This document shows positions 1-8,769 of a stretch of DNA of 64,000 bases, piece after piece; the stretch's first letter is position 1; the number at the start of each line of letters is the position of its first letter. A program made the translations under genes and the position numbers. This DNA is from an uncultured Eubacteriales bacterium (GTDB lineage: Bacteria > Bacillota > Clostridia > Oscillospirales > Acutalibacteraceae): positions 23,084-87,083 of the forward strand of contig CAJKBQ010000009.1 of assembly GCA_905198155.1 (NCBI GenBank). Reading direction: 5' to 3'. Below the pieces are notes generated by a model. The model had not been told where the DNA came from, did not search any database, and saw only the letters and a program-made list of their open reading frames with translations.

Positions 1-17
1 CGGATCATTTTATGGAT

Positions 18-626
18 TTATTCCTCGGCCGTAAACTTCGAAATGCCGTCGCGCAGTCCGTTCAGCATCACCGAATCGCCCGTCAGCAGCGCCGAAACGA
101 CCATGTAGAACGACACCGGATCGCGCAGAAACCGCCGCCGCACGCGGTCGGCCTGCTCTCGGTCGGGCACGCGCAGCTCCACCGTCATCAAATCGCCGTC
201 GCCGTCCGGAATTCGGCATTTGACCAGATATCCGACGCGCAGCGGCACGAAAACCACCTCATTTTCGCTTTCCCGCCGCGAATGGGTTTGCAGTTCGGCC
301 GCTGACTGTACCGCGCGCATTCGCACAGATACCGGCAAATCGCGTGCCAATGTGTCCGCTACCATTTTCCCTTGTTCTGTTAGTTCATATATTGTTTGGT
401 AATCCTGTTCGGTCATCTCTATGCTGCCGGACTTGCTTAGTTCTTCCAGCGCATCAGCTACTTCAAAATAATTGGCCAACCCGTCCTGCGTCACAGCCGC
501 AAAAATCGCGTCAGAGGTCATCGGCCGATCAATTTTTCGCAACAAATGGCACACCAGCAACCGAATCTCGCTCTGATTGCGAAGCCCGCCCGGCTCAACA
601 CCTTCCGAAAATGCATCGGTATGCAT
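18..626 (-). CDS. DUF4364 family protein
   Basis: A 202-residue soluble protein. The N-terminal half looks like a winged-helix fold (SEIRLLVCHLL, then ADALEELSKSGSIEM and a YELTEQGK wing), as in DUF4364, a family found mainly in Clostridia and thought to be DNA-binding. The C-terminal half is mixed alpha/beta with several Arg-rich segments. The ATG at 626 follows a GAAAGG at a rather long spacing. It is transcribed divergently from the purine operon, and nothing visible links it to purine metabolism. The stop is only 17 bases from the window edge, so genes downstream cannot be seen. Family assignment is by recall of the sequence pattern; function unknown. Confidence 0.75.
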   Translation of the reverse strand: MHTDAFSEGVEPGGLRNQSEIRLLVCHLLRKIDRPMTSDAIFAAVTQDGLANYFEVADALEELSKSGSIEMTEQDYQTIYELTEQGKMVADTLARDLPVSVRMRAVQSAAELQTHSRRESENEVVFVPLRVGYLVKCRIPDGDGDLMTVELRVPDREQADRVRRRFLRDPVSFYMVVSALLTGDSVMLNGLRDGISKFTAEE

Positions 627-832
627 CCGAAATCACTCAACCTTTCGTGCAACATTTTGACATCCCAAATTGGCACGCGCCGCCGTTCTTTTCGGCCCAA
701 ATCCGCGGTACACCAGTATTTATTTTATCATAAATCGGCGCAAAAAGAAAGAGATTTCGCGCATTTTTCTGCATTTTTTCACACTCGTGATTTTGCTCAG
801 AAAACGCGCGTCGAATTTCGCGGAATTCGGAC

Positions 833-861
833 TTGACAAACAGCCCGCCGTGTGGTACAAT
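833..861 (+). promoter_or_regulatory. Promoter of the purine operon
   Basis: TTGACA at 833-838 and TACAAT at 856-861 with exactly 17 bases between. Transcription should start near 868, just ahead of the riboswitch aptamer. Confidence 0.85.
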
Positions 862-883
862 GAATGCAGAACTGAATCGTACG

Positions 884-957
884 CTTTGTAACTGACGGAA
901 ACGTGGAGTACCACAAGGGAGCATTGCGCATCGTTCCAGAATGCCGACCGTCTGGGC
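884..957 (+). ncRNA. ZTP (pfl) riboswitch aptamer
   Basis: The leader holds the conserved pieces of the pfl/ZTP motif in order: an ACTGACGGAA segment, a GTGG...CCAC hairpin followed by GGGAGC, and a 3' CCGTCTGGGC segment. In this class the aptamer binds the purine intermediate ZMP/ZTP, which builds up when 10-formyl-tetrahydrofolate is short, and switches on folate and purine genes. That matches the operon behind it, which contains the ZMP-using transformylase and ends with fhs, the 10-formyl-THF synthetase. The CTGGGC element is shared with the terminator stem starting at 954, giving an obvious transcription-antitermination switch. No covariance search was run. Confidence 0.85.
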
Positions 958-993
958 AATCCTGTTTCGCAACGGAACAGGATTGCCCTTTTT
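954..993 (+). terminator. Riboswitch-controlled intrinsic terminator
   Basis: A 15-bp stem (954-968 with 974-988, one G-U pair) with a 5-base loop followed by five T. Its first bases GGGC are also the conserved 3' end of the ZTP aptamer, so ligand binding and terminator formation should exclude each other. Confidence 0.85.
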
Positions 994-1038
994 GGTTGCC
1001 AAGATATTGGCAAATATGATATTGAAAGGAAGTCCGCG

Positions 1039-1530
1039 ATGAAAAAAATCGGAATCGTCATGGGCAGCGACAGCGACTTGCCCGTCATCCAAAAGGCGAT
1101 TGATACGCTGCGCGGTTTGGGTGTCCCGTATGAAGTGCATATTTATTCAGCGCATAGAACGCCGGAACACGCCCGCGTATTCGCAGCAACCGCCCGTGCC
1201 AATGGATTCGGTGCGTTGATCGCCGCCGCAGGTATGGCCGCACACTTGGCCGGCGCACTCGCCGCAAATACAACGCTGCCTGTAATTGGTGTTCCATGTA
1301 AATCAAAAGTATTGGATGGCATGGATGCGCTGCTGTCCACCGTGATGATGCCGCCCGGCATTCCCGTCGCAACCGTCGGAATTGACGGTGCAGCCAATGC
1401 TGCGTTGCTTGCCGCACAAATTCTCGCCGTTTCGGACGATGAATTGGCAGCAAAACTGGATGCCCGCCGCGCCGAAGCCGCCGAAGCTGTGCTGGCAAAG
1501 GATCGCGCACTGGCCGCACAACTTGATTGA
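1039..1530 (+). CDS. purE: N5-carboxyaminoimidazole ribonucleotide mutase PurE
   Basis: 163 residues, normal for PurE. It carries MGSDSDLP near the N-terminus, SAHRTPE around residue 37, and AGMAAHLAG in the middle, a class I (bacterial mutase) pattern rather than the class II AIR carboxylase pattern. It moves the carboxyl group of N5-CAIR to give CAIR. It is the first gene of the operon; AAAGGAAG lies 8 bases before the ATG. A class I PurE normally works with PurK, but no purK is present in this window, so N5-CAIR must form spontaneously from bicarbonate or purK lies elsewhere. Confidence 0.95.
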   Translation: MKKIGIVMGSDSDLPVIQKAIDTLRGLGVPYEVHIYSAHRTPEHARVFAATARANGFGALIAAAGMAAHLAGALAANTTLPVIGVPCKSKVLDGMDALLSTVMMPPGIPVATVGIDGAANAALLAAQILAVSDDELAAKLDARRAEAAEAVLAKDRALAAQLD

Positions 1531-1598
1531 TTCACCTTATATACTGTATGATTATTCAAAATATACTCATAAATTTTTATTAACGGAGGTCAATTTCA

Positions 1599-2309
1599 AT
1601 GGAAAAGAAAGCGCAGTTGTACGAGGGCAAAGCCAAAAAAGTCTTTGCGACCGACGACCCGAACCTGGTCATTGTTTCCTACAAAGACGACGCAACCGCC
1701 TTCAACGGCTTGAAAAAAGGCACCATCGCCGGGAAAGGCGTCATCAACAATAAAATGTCCAACTTTTTGATGCAAATATTGGAAAAACACGGCGTTCCAA
1801 CCCATTTTGTGAAACAGCTCAGCGACCGTGATACTGTCGTCAAAAAGGTTTCCATCGTTCCGCTGGAAGTGATCATCCGCAACATTTCTGCCGGTTCTTT
1901 TGCCAAACATTACGGCGTTCCGGAGGGCATCGTTTTCGATCAACCCACCATCGAATTCTCCTACAAAAATGATGAGTTGGGCGATCCGCTGCTCAATTCC
2001 TATCACGCGCTTGCACTTAAATTGGCAACACAGGAAGAAATCGATCGAATTAAGACGCTTTCTTTCCACATCAACAATGTATTGACTGCTTACTTCCGCA
2101 CTTTGAACATCAAACTGGTCGATTTCAAACTGGAATTTGGTCGTCTGTCCGATGATACCATTGTTTTGGCCGACGAAATCTCGCCCGACACCTGCCGTCT
2201 GTGGGACGCCGACACCAACGAAAAACTCGACAAAGACCGTTTCCGTCGTGACCTCGGCGGGGTCGAAGACGCATACCAGGAAGTGATGAAACGCCTGATG
2301 GGCGAATAA
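1599..2309 (+). CDS. purC: SAICAR synthetase PurC
   Basis: 236 residues, the usual bacterial length. It joins aspartate to CAIR with ATP to make SAICAR. The N-terminal LYEGKAKKVF motif and the VDFKLEFG and LADEISPDTCRLWD segments are diagnostic of the family. ACGGAGG sits well placed before the ATG. It follows purE after 68 bases on the same strand and precedes the purF-like gene. Nothing unusual was seen. Confidence 0.97.
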   Translation: MEKKAQLYEGKAKKVFATDDPNLVIVSYKDDATAFNGLKKGTIAGKGVINNKMSNFLMQILEKHGVPTHFVKQLSDRDTVVKKVSIVPLEVIIRNISAGSFAKHYGVPEGIVFDQPTIEFSYKNDELGDPLLNSYHALALKLATQEEIDRIKTLSFHINNVLTAYFRTLNIKLVDFKLEFGRLSDDTIVLADEISPDTCRLWDADTNEKLDKDRFRRDLGGVEDAYQEVMKRLMGE

Positions 2310-2356
2310 TTCCCATCCGTTCGCAACATTTTTTCATATTATAAAGGAAGGATACT

Positions 2357-3781
2357 ATGGGTGGATTTTTTGGCGCTGCCGCGCACTCTGATGTCGTTGT
2401 CCCGGTATTTTTTGGTGTTGATTACCATTCGCACCTCGGCACCCGAAATGGCGGGATGGCCTGTATCTCCCCGGAAATTGGGTTTCAGCGGTTCATACAC
2501 CATATCGAAAATGCCCCGTTTCGTACCAAATTTGAAAAAGACCTTACCCAAATGAGCGGAAATTCCTGCATTGGCTGCATCAGCGATACCGATCCGCAGC
2601 CTTTGATTATCCGTTCCAACTTGGGCGCATATGCAATCGCGACCGTCGGCATTATCAACAATGCCGACGCCCTGGTAGAGCAATATTTGGCATTCAGCGG
2701 CGGCCATTTTACCGCCATGACCGGCGGCCGGGTCAATAACACCGAGCTGGTTGCCGCACTCATTAACCAAAAAAGTTCCTTCGCAGAAGGCATTCAATTT
2801 GCACAGCACCGCATCGACGGTACAGCGTCCATCCTGATTTTGACCGAAAAGGGAGAGCTTATTGCAGCACGCGACCGAGTCGGCCGCCTCCCCGTCATCC
2901 TTGGGCGCTCCGATGACGGACATTGCGTCACATTTGAATCGTTCGCAATGCAAAAATTGGGATACCAGCCGCTGCGCGAACTGGGACCGGGTGAAATCGT
3001 TCGGATCACCGCCGATGAAGTCGAAGTGCTCGCCGCTCCTAGTCCAAAAAAGAAAATATGTGCCTTTTTGTGGACTTATTATGGCTACCCAAACTCAGTG
3101 TATGAAGGCGTCAACGTCGAAGTGATGCGTATGAAAAACGGCGAAATCCTGGCGCAAACCGACCGCGCCACTGGCATTGCCCAAGACATCGATTACGTTT
3201 GCGGCGTACCGGACTCCGGCGTACCGCACGCCATCGGCTACGCCAACGCCAGCCATGTGCCGTATGCACGCCCTTTCATCAAATACACCCCCACTTGGCC
3301 GCGCAGCTTTATGCCGACACACCAGGAAATCCGAAATCAGGTCGCAAAAATGAAACAAATTCCCGTTCATGCATTGATTGACGGGAAAAAACTCCTTTTT
3401 GTCGATGATTCTATCGTCCGCGGCACGCAATTGCGGGAAACTGTGGAATTTTTGTATGCCAACGGCGCCCAAGAAGTCCACATGCGTTCCGCCTGTCCGC
3501 CCATTATGTATGGGTGCAAATTCCTAAATTTCTCCCGCAGTACATCTGAAATGGAATTAATTGCGCGCCGTACCATTCAAAGCCTGGAAGGCGACGAAGG
3601 CCAATCCCACATCGACGAATACGCTGACAGTGCTACGCCGCGCGGCAAAGCGCTCCGCCAAGCCATTTGCGACCAGCTGCATCTCACTTCCCTTGAATTC
3701 CAATCATTGGACGGCATTTTGGACGCCATTGGGCTTGACGCCTGCGACGTGTGTACCTATTGTTGGAATGGCAAAGACTAA
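2357..3781 (+). CDS. purF: PurF-like amidophosphoribosyltransferase lacking the N-terminal Cys
   Basis: 474 residues. The C-terminal half is a clear type I phosphoribosyltransferase: LLFVDDSIVRGTQ is the PRPP-binding loop, and Cys residues at SACPPIMYGC and CDVCTYC near the end resemble the [4Fe-4S] ligands of Bacillus-type PurF. The N-terminal half is a glutaminase (Ntn) domain, but it begins MGGFFGAAA. The position of the processed catalytic Cys of the usual CGIFG start is Gly, and the HRGQE signature is replaced by HLGTRNGG. Glutamine hydrolysis by the canonical route therefore looks impossible. It may use free ammonia or a partner glutaminase. It is the only PurF candidate in the operon. 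I recall similar Cys-less forms in other gut Firmicutes and Bacteroides, so this looks like a lineage variant rather than a broken gene. Confidence 0.88.
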   Translation: MGGFFGAAAHSDVVVPVFFGVDYHSHLGTRNGGMACISPEIGFQRFIHHIENAPFRTKFEKDLTQMSGNSCIGCISDTDPQPLIIRSNLGAYAIATVGIINNADALVEQYLAFSGGHFTAMTGGRVNNTELVAALINQKSSFAEGIQFAQHRIDGTASILILTEKGELIAARDRVGRLPVILGRSDDGHCVTFESFAMQKLGYQPLRELGPGEIVRITADEVEVLAAPSPKKKICAFLWTYYGYPNSVYEGVNVEVMRMKNGEILAQTDRATGIAQDIDYVCGVPDSGVPHAIGYANASHVPYARPFIKYTPTWPRSFMPTHQEIRNQVAKMKQIPVHALIDGKKLLFVDDSIVRGTQLRETVEFLYANGAQEVHMRSACPPIMYGCKFLNFSRSTSEMELIARRTIQSLEGDEGQSHIDEYADSATPRGKALRQAICDQLHLTSLEFQSLDGILDAIGLDACDVCTYCWNGKD

Positions 3782-3812
3782 TGAAATTTGACATTGAGAA
3801 AGGATGAATTTT

Positions 3813-4856
3813 ATGCATTCTAATTCCCAATCTGCATCTTATGCGGCTGCCGGCGTCGATATCACGGCGGGCTACAAGGCCGTGGAGCTGATGAAAGCGC
3901 ATATTGCCCGCACGCTGACCGCGGGCGTTTGCGACGGCATCGGTGGGTTCGGCGGTCTGTTCGAGCTGGACACCGCCGGCATGACGCGGCCGGTGCTCGT
4001 TTCCGGTACCGACGGTGTAGGTACCAAATTAAAATTGGCATTTCTTATGGATAAACACGACACTGTTGGGATTGATTGCGTTGCAATGTGTGTCAATGAT
4101 GTCATATGCTGTGGCGCAAAGCCGTTGTTTTTCCTGGACTATATCGCTTGCGGCAAAAATGTGCCGGAAAAAATCGCACAAATCGTTTCCGGCGTCGCCG
4201 AGGGCTGCGTCCAGTCCGGATCGGCGCTCGTGGGCGGCGAAACGGCCGAAATGCCCGGTTTTTATCCCGTTGACGAATACGATTTGGCTGGATTTTCCGT
4301 TGGCGTCGTCGATAAATCGAAAATCATTGACCATTCCACCATTCGCCCTGGCGACGTCATGCTCGCCCTCCCGTCCAGCGGCGTGCATTCCAACGGATTT
4401 TCGCTGGTACGCCGCATTTTTGACGTCGATCACGCCGATCTGCGCACGCCCATCGCTGAATTTGGCGGTGCATCGCTTGGTGAAACGCTGCTGACTCCGA
4501 CCAAAATTTATGTAAAACCCATGCAGGCGCTCTTTGAGCAACTCCCTGTAAAGGGTGTTTCTCACATTACCGGCGGCGGATTTTATGAAAATATGCCACG
4601 CAGCATCCCGGATGGGTTGGGCGTTTGCATTGAGAAAAAGAATGTACGCATTCTTCCCGTGTTTGACTTAATTGCTAAAACCGGAAGGATTCCGGAACGA
4701 GATATGTACAACACATTCAACATGGGCGTTGGTATGAGCGTCATCATCAGTCCGGATCACGCTGACGAAGCGTTGCGAATCCTGCGAGCCGCAGGCGAGG
4801 ACGCCTACTTCCTCGGCGAAATCGTCGAATCGAAGGAGCAGGTGATCTTGTGTTGA
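3813..4856 (+). CDS. purM: Phosphoribosylformylglycinamidine cyclo-ligase PurM (AIR synthetase)
   Basis: 347 residues from this start. It closes the imidazole ring of FGAM with ATP to give AIR. Family landmarks are SGTDGVGTKLKLA, CVNDVICCGAKPLFFLDY and GGETAEMPGFY. There are two in-frame ATGs, at 3804 and 3813. AGAAAGG ends at 3803, directly against the first but 9 bases from the second, so 3813 is preferred. The 3' end overlaps purN, suggesting translational coupling. Confidence 0.96.
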   Translation: MHSNSQSASYAAAGVDITAGYKAVELMKAHIARTLTAGVCDGIGGFGGLFELDTAGMTRPVLVSGTDGVGTKLKLAFLMDKHDTVGIDCVAMCVNDVICCGAKPLFFLDYIACGKNVPEKIAQIVSGVAEGCVQSGSALVGGETAEMPGFYPVDEYDLAGFSVGVVDKSKIIDHSTIRPGDVMLALPSSGVHSNGFSLVRRIFDVDHADLRTPIAEFGGASLGETLLTPTKIYVKPMQALFEQLPVKGVSHITGGGFYENMPRSIPDGLGVCIEKKNVRILPVFDLIAKTGRIPERDMYNTFNMGVGMSVIISPDHADEALRILRAAGEDAYFLGEIVESKEQVILC

Positions 4857-5464
4857 CAACACCCGCACGAATTGCGGTATTTGTTTCCGGCGGCGGTACT
4901 AATTTACAGGCATTGATCGATGCCGAACGCGCCAACCGCATCCCGCACGGCCAAATCGTCCTGGTCCTGTCCAGCACACCCACCGCCTATGCATTGGAAC
5001 GCGCAAAAAAAGCCGAAATTCCAACTGTCGTGGTTGCACGTAAATCCTGCACAAATCAAGTGCAGTTTGAACATGAAATATGCGCGAAATTAACTGAATT
5101 TTCCGTTGATGTCATCGTCCTGGCCGGTTTCATGAGTATTCTGAGTGCCGATTTCACCGCCCGATACCCCGATCGAATCCTGAATGTCCATCCCTCACTC
5201 ATCCCATCATTTTGCGGAAAAGGGTTTTACGGACTGCGCGTTCACGAAGCGGCATTGGCACGCGGTGTCAAAGTCACCGGTGCCACCGTCCATCTGGTCA
5301 ACGAAATCCCAGACGGCGGCCGCATTTTGCTCCAAAAAGCCGTCGAAATTCAGCCCGACGACACCCCCGAAACGCTGCAACGACGCGTCATGGAGGAAGC
5401 GGAATGGAAATTACTTCCGCAAGCGACTGAAATGATCTGCGCCAAGCTGTGCGACGCACACTGA
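4850..5464 (+). CDS. purN: Phosphoribosylglycinamide formyltransferase PurN
   Basis: 204 residues. It transfers the formyl group of 10-formyl-THF to GAR. FVSGGGTNLQALID at the N-terminus and HPSLIPSF, GATVHLVNEIPDGG in the second half are the family signature; Asn, His and Asp of the catalytic triad are present (NVHPS and the later Asp). Translation begins at GTG 4850, inside the end of purM, with AAGGAG about 12 bases upstream. A formate-dependent PurT is not needed, because fhs at the end of the operon supplies formyl-THF. Confidence 0.96.
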   Translation: MLTTPARIAVFVSGGGTNLQALIDAERANRIPHGQIVLVLSSTPTAYALERAKKAEIPTVVVARKSCTNQVQFEHEICAKLTEFSVDVIVLAGFMSILSADFTARYPDRILNVHPSLIPSFCGKGFYGLRVHEAALARGVKVTGATVHLVNEIPDGGRILLQKAVEIQPDDTPETLQRRVMEEAEWKLLPQATEMICAKLCDAH

Positions 5465-5499
5465 TATCCATCCGAGATTTTCAAAGGAGGACCGCAAAA

Positions 5500-6219
5500 A
5501 TGTCCATATTTACGACGCCCCCCGTTTCCGAGCGCATTGCCGGAAATCCCTATGTTGGACGCGGCATTGTCATCGGCAAAACCGCCGACGGAACGCGTGC
5601 CCTGTTCGCCTATTTCATCATGGGCCGCAGCGAAAACAGCCGCAACCGTGTGTTCGTCAAACAAGGCGATACCCTCGTCACGCGTCCATATGACGAGTCC
5701 AAAGTCCAAGACCCGTCATTAATTATCTATTCTGCTATTCGTTCCCTGGAAAATCAGATCATTGTGACCAACGGCGACCAAACTGACACCATTTACGACG
5801 GTCTCCGCGCCGGAAAATCTTTTGCCGAAACACTGACCACCCGTTCATTTGAGCCGGACGACCCGAACTGGACGCCGCGTATCAGTGGATTGCTGACCTT
5901 TGGCGCGTCGGATTTTTCCTATCAAATGTCCATTCTGAAAAGCGCCGACGCCGAAGGCTCGGCCTGCGCGCGGTTCACATTTGCATATCCAGCCCTGTGC
6001 GGCGTCGGCCATTTTATTCATACTTATCAGGGCGACGGCACGCCCCTCCCCACCTTCTGCGGCGAACCGGAGCGCGTCCAAATTCCCAATTCCATCGACG
6101 TATTTGCCGACGAATTGTGGTCAAATCTTGACGCTGAAAACAAAATTTCGCTCTACGTTCGCACCATCGACCTCCGCACGGGTGCGTCGGAAGAACGCCT
6201 CATCAACAAACACGGCTGA
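5500..6219 (+). CDS. IMP cyclohydrolase, PurO-like (IMP_cyclohyd family)
   Basis: 239 residues from the ATG at 5500, which has AAAGGAGG 9 bases upstream. The N-terminal NPYVGRGIVIG and RALFAYFIMGRSENSRNR segments match the IMP_cyclohyd family, the stand-alone enzyme first described as archaeal PurO, which closes the ring of FAICAR to IMP. The next gene is an AICAR transformylase without its own cyclohydrolase domain. The pair therefore replaces the usual bifunctional PurH. Membership is by pattern; the position between purN and the transformylase gene strongly supports it. Confidence 0.85.
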   Translation: MSIFTTPPVSERIAGNPYVGRGIVIGKTADGTRALFAYFIMGRSENSRNRVFVKQGDTLVTRPYDESKVQDPSLIIYSAIRSLENQIIVTNGDQTDTIYDGLRAGKSFAETLTTRSFEPDDPNWTPRISGLLTFGASDFSYQMSILKSADAEGSACARFTFAYPALCGVGHFIHTYQGDGTPLPTFCGEPERVQIPNSIDVFADELWSNLDAENKISLYVRTIDLRTGASEERLINKHG

Positions 6220-6232
6220 AAGGAATGGGAAT

Positions 6233-7417
6233 ATGAAATCATTTGAACTAAAATATGGGTGCAATCCCAACCAAAAACCGGCCCAAATCTTCATGACAAA
6301 CGGCAGCGACTTGCCGATCTCGATTCTCTGCGGCCGGCCGGGCTACATCAATTTCTTGGATGCGTTCAACAGCTGGCAGCTGGTGCGCGAATTGAAGCAG
6401 GCCACCGGCTTGCCGTGCGCCACTTCATTCAAGCACGTCAGCCCCACTTCGGCCGCAGTCGGGACGGTACTCCCAGAATCGTTAAAAAAAGCCTGTTTTG
6501 TCGATGACATTGACGGTCTGGACGACTCCCCGCTGGCATGCGCCTATGCCCGCGCGCGCGGCACCGACCGAATGTCGTCATTCGGCGACTGGATCGCCCT
6601 GAGTGATGTCTGCGACGCGACCACCGCCCGCCTCATCAAGCGCGAAGTCTCCGACGGCATCATTGCCCCGGGCTACACGCCGGAAGCGCTCGAATTGCTG
6701 AAATCCAAGCGCAAAGGTACCTACAACATCGTACAAATCGACGAATCTTACATTCCGGCACCCATCGAACACAAGGAAGTTTTTGGCATTACATTTGAGC
6801 AAGGCCGCAACGAATTCAAAATTGACAACACTCTTCTGGACGAAATTGTCACTGAAAACCACGACCTGCCGGACACTGCACGCCGCGACCTGATCCTCGC
6901 GCTCATCACACTCAAATACACGCAGTCCAATTCAGTCTGCTACGCGAAAGACGGCCAGGCCATCGGCGTCGGCGCCGGCCAACAATCCCGCATTCACTGC
7001 ACGCGCCTCGCCGGCTCCAAGGCCGATACCTGGCACCTGCGGCAGCATCCAAAGACGCTCGCGCTCCCATTTTTGCCGACACTTGGCCGTCCGGATCGCG
7101 ACAATGTCATCGACGGCTACGTCAACCACAACGAAGAGGATGTCTGCGCGGACGGCGTGTGGCAGCGCTATTTCACTGAACGCCCGGAACCGCTGACTGA
7201 CGCGGAAAAGCAGGAATATTTATCGCAAATTACCGGAGTTTCCCTGGGATCGGACGCGTTTTTCCCGTTTGGCGACAATATCGAGCGCGCACATCGCTCC
7301 GGCGTGTCCTACATCGCCGAGCCAGGCGGTTCCATCCGCGACAATCAGGTCATCGAAACCTGCAACAAATACGGCATCGTGATGTCATTCACACATATGC
7401 GTTTGTTCCATCACTAA
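6233..7417 (+). CDS. AICAR formyltransferase (PurH transformylase domain only)
   Basis: 394 residues from the ATG at 6233 (AAAGGAATGGG upstream), beginning 13 bases after the cyclohydrolase stop. It contains the KHVSPTSAAVG motif with the catalytic Lys-His pair of AICAR transformylases, SNSVCYAKDGQAIGVGAGQQSR, and a conserved C-terminus ending HMRLFHH. The MGS-like IMP cyclohydrolase domain found at the N-terminus of bifunctional PurH is absent. It formylates ZMP with 10-formyl-THF. ZMP is the ligand of the riboswitch that heads this operon, so the enzyme consumes its own regulatory signal. Confidence 0.93.
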   Translation: MKSFELKYGCNPNQKPAQIFMTNGSDLPISILCGRPGYINFLDAFNSWQLVRELKQATGLPCATSFKHVSPTSAAVGTVLPESLKKACFVDDIDGLDDSPLACAYARARGTDRMSSFGDWIALSDVCDATTARLIKREVSDGIIAPGYTPEALELLKSKRKGTYNIVQIDESYIPAPIEHKEVFGITFEQGRNEFKIDNTLLDEIVTENHDLPDTARRDLILALITLKYTQSNSVCYAKDGQAIGVGAGQQSRIHCTRLAGSKADTWHLRQHPKTLALPFLPTLGRPDRDNVIDGYVNHNEEDVCADGVWQRYFTERPEPLTDAEKQEYLSQITGVSLGSDAFFPFGDNIERAHRSGVSYIAEPGGSIRDNQVIETCNKYGIVMSFTHMRLFHH

Positions 7418-7463
7418 TATATCCCATAATTTAATTTATTTTCCTGTCAAAAGGAGGAGCCTT

Positions 7464-8729
7464 ATGAACCTGCTGGTTGTGGGCAGCGGCGGACGCGAAC
7501 ATACCATCATCCGCAAGCTGCGTGAAAATCCCAATGTCTCCAAAATCTACGCACTTCCGGGCAACGGCGGCATGGCACAGGACGCGGAGTGCGTGCCCAT
7601 TCGTGCAACCGACCTCGACGCCATCGTCGAATTCGCTGTCGCGCACGCGATCGACTACGCCGTTGTTGCGCCGGATGATCCGCTCGTGCTCGGTGCCGTT
7701 GATGCGCTCACCGCCAAAGGCATCCCCTGCTTCGGCCCCGATGCCAAAGCCGCGCGCATCGAAGGCAGCAAAGTTTTTGCCAAAAATCTGATGAAAAAAT
7801 ACCATATTCCCACGGCCGAATACCAGGTATTCGATTCCGCTGCCGACGCCATGGCCTACGTTGAAACCGCGCCGCTCCCCACCGTCATCAAAGCCGATGG
7901 CCTCGCGCTCGGCAAAGGCGTCCTCATCGCGCAGACGCGGGACGAGGCACGGGCTGCCATTCATTCCCTCATGGAGGATCGGATTTTCGGCGCAAGTGGC
8001 AGTCGAATCGTCATCGAAGAATTCCTCACCGGCCCAGAAGTTTCCGTCCTGACCTTCACTGACGGACACACGGTTGTCCCGATGGTCTCGTCGATGGACC
8101 ACAAACGCGCCCACGACGGTGACCAAGGCCTGAACACCGGCGGCATGGGCACCATCGCCCCGAACCCATACTATACGCCGGAAGTCGCGGCCGAATGTAT
8201 GCGCACCATCTTCCGCCCGACCATCCAGGCCATGAACGCCGAGGGCTGCCCCTTCCGCGGCTGCCTCTACTTCGGCCTGATGCTCACCCCGGACGGTCCC
8301 AAAGTCATCGAGTACAACTGCCGCTTCGGCGATCCCGAAACACAGGTCGTCCTGCCATTGATGAAATCCGATTTGCTCGCTGCCATGCAAGCTACCACAA
8401 ACGGGACACTTGCCCAGGAAAAAATCCAATTTTCGTCAGATTCCGCCTGCTGCGTCATCATGGCTTCCGACGGCTACCCGCAGCACTACGACACCGGATT
8501 TGAAATCGAAATTCCGGAGTCCGACCGTCCATTTGTTTACGTCGCCGGGGCAAAACTTTCGGACGGCAAGCTCCTCACCGCCGGCGGCCGCGTGCTGGGC
8601 GTCGTCGCGACCGGCCGCACGCTCTCCGACGCCATCGATGGTGCCTACGCCCGCGTCGCCCGCATCCACTTTGCCAATGCCTACTATCGGCACGACATCG
8701 GCGCCCGCGCGCGCCAAGCCACCCCGTAA
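7464..8729 (+). CDS. purD: Phosphoribosylamine-glycine ligase PurD
   Basis: 421 residues, full length. It joins glycine to phosphoribosylamine with ATP. The N-terminus MNLLVVGSGGREHTI and the ATP-grasp segments KADGLALGKGV, EEFLTGPEVSV, HDGDQGLNTGGMG and EYNCRFGDPETQ are textbook GARS. AAAGGAGG precedes the ATG. It sits 46 bases after the transformylase gene in the same operon. Confidence 0.97.
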   Translation: MNLLVVGSGGREHTIIRKLRENPNVSKIYALPGNGGMAQDAECVPIRATDLDAIVEFAVAHAIDYAVVAPDDPLVLGAVDALTAKGIPCFGPDAKAARIEGSKVFAKNLMKKYHIPTAEYQVFDSAADAMAYVETAPLPTVIKADGLALGKGVLIAQTRDEARAAIHSLMEDRIFGASGSRIVIEEFLTGPEVSVLTFTDGHTVVPMVSSMDHKRAHDGDQGLNTGGMGTIAPNPYYTPEVAAECMRTIFRPTIQAMNAEGCPFRGCLYFGLMLTPDGPKVIEYNCRFGDPETQVVLPLMKSDLLAAMQATTNGTLAQEKIQFSSDSACCVIMASDGYPQHYDTGFEIEIPESDRPFVYVAGAKLSDGKLLTAGGRVLGVVATGRTLSDAIDGAYARVARIHFANAYYRHDIGARARQATP

Positions 8730-8769
8730 AATCACTATATATAAGGTACGTTTTTCCAAGGAGGCCGCT

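Noticed and set aside
8410..8769. 120-codon N-terminal extension of PurL overlapping purD
   Set aside because: No ribosome site at the far start, whereas AAGGAGG stands at the ATG at 8770, where the conserved PurL sequence begins.
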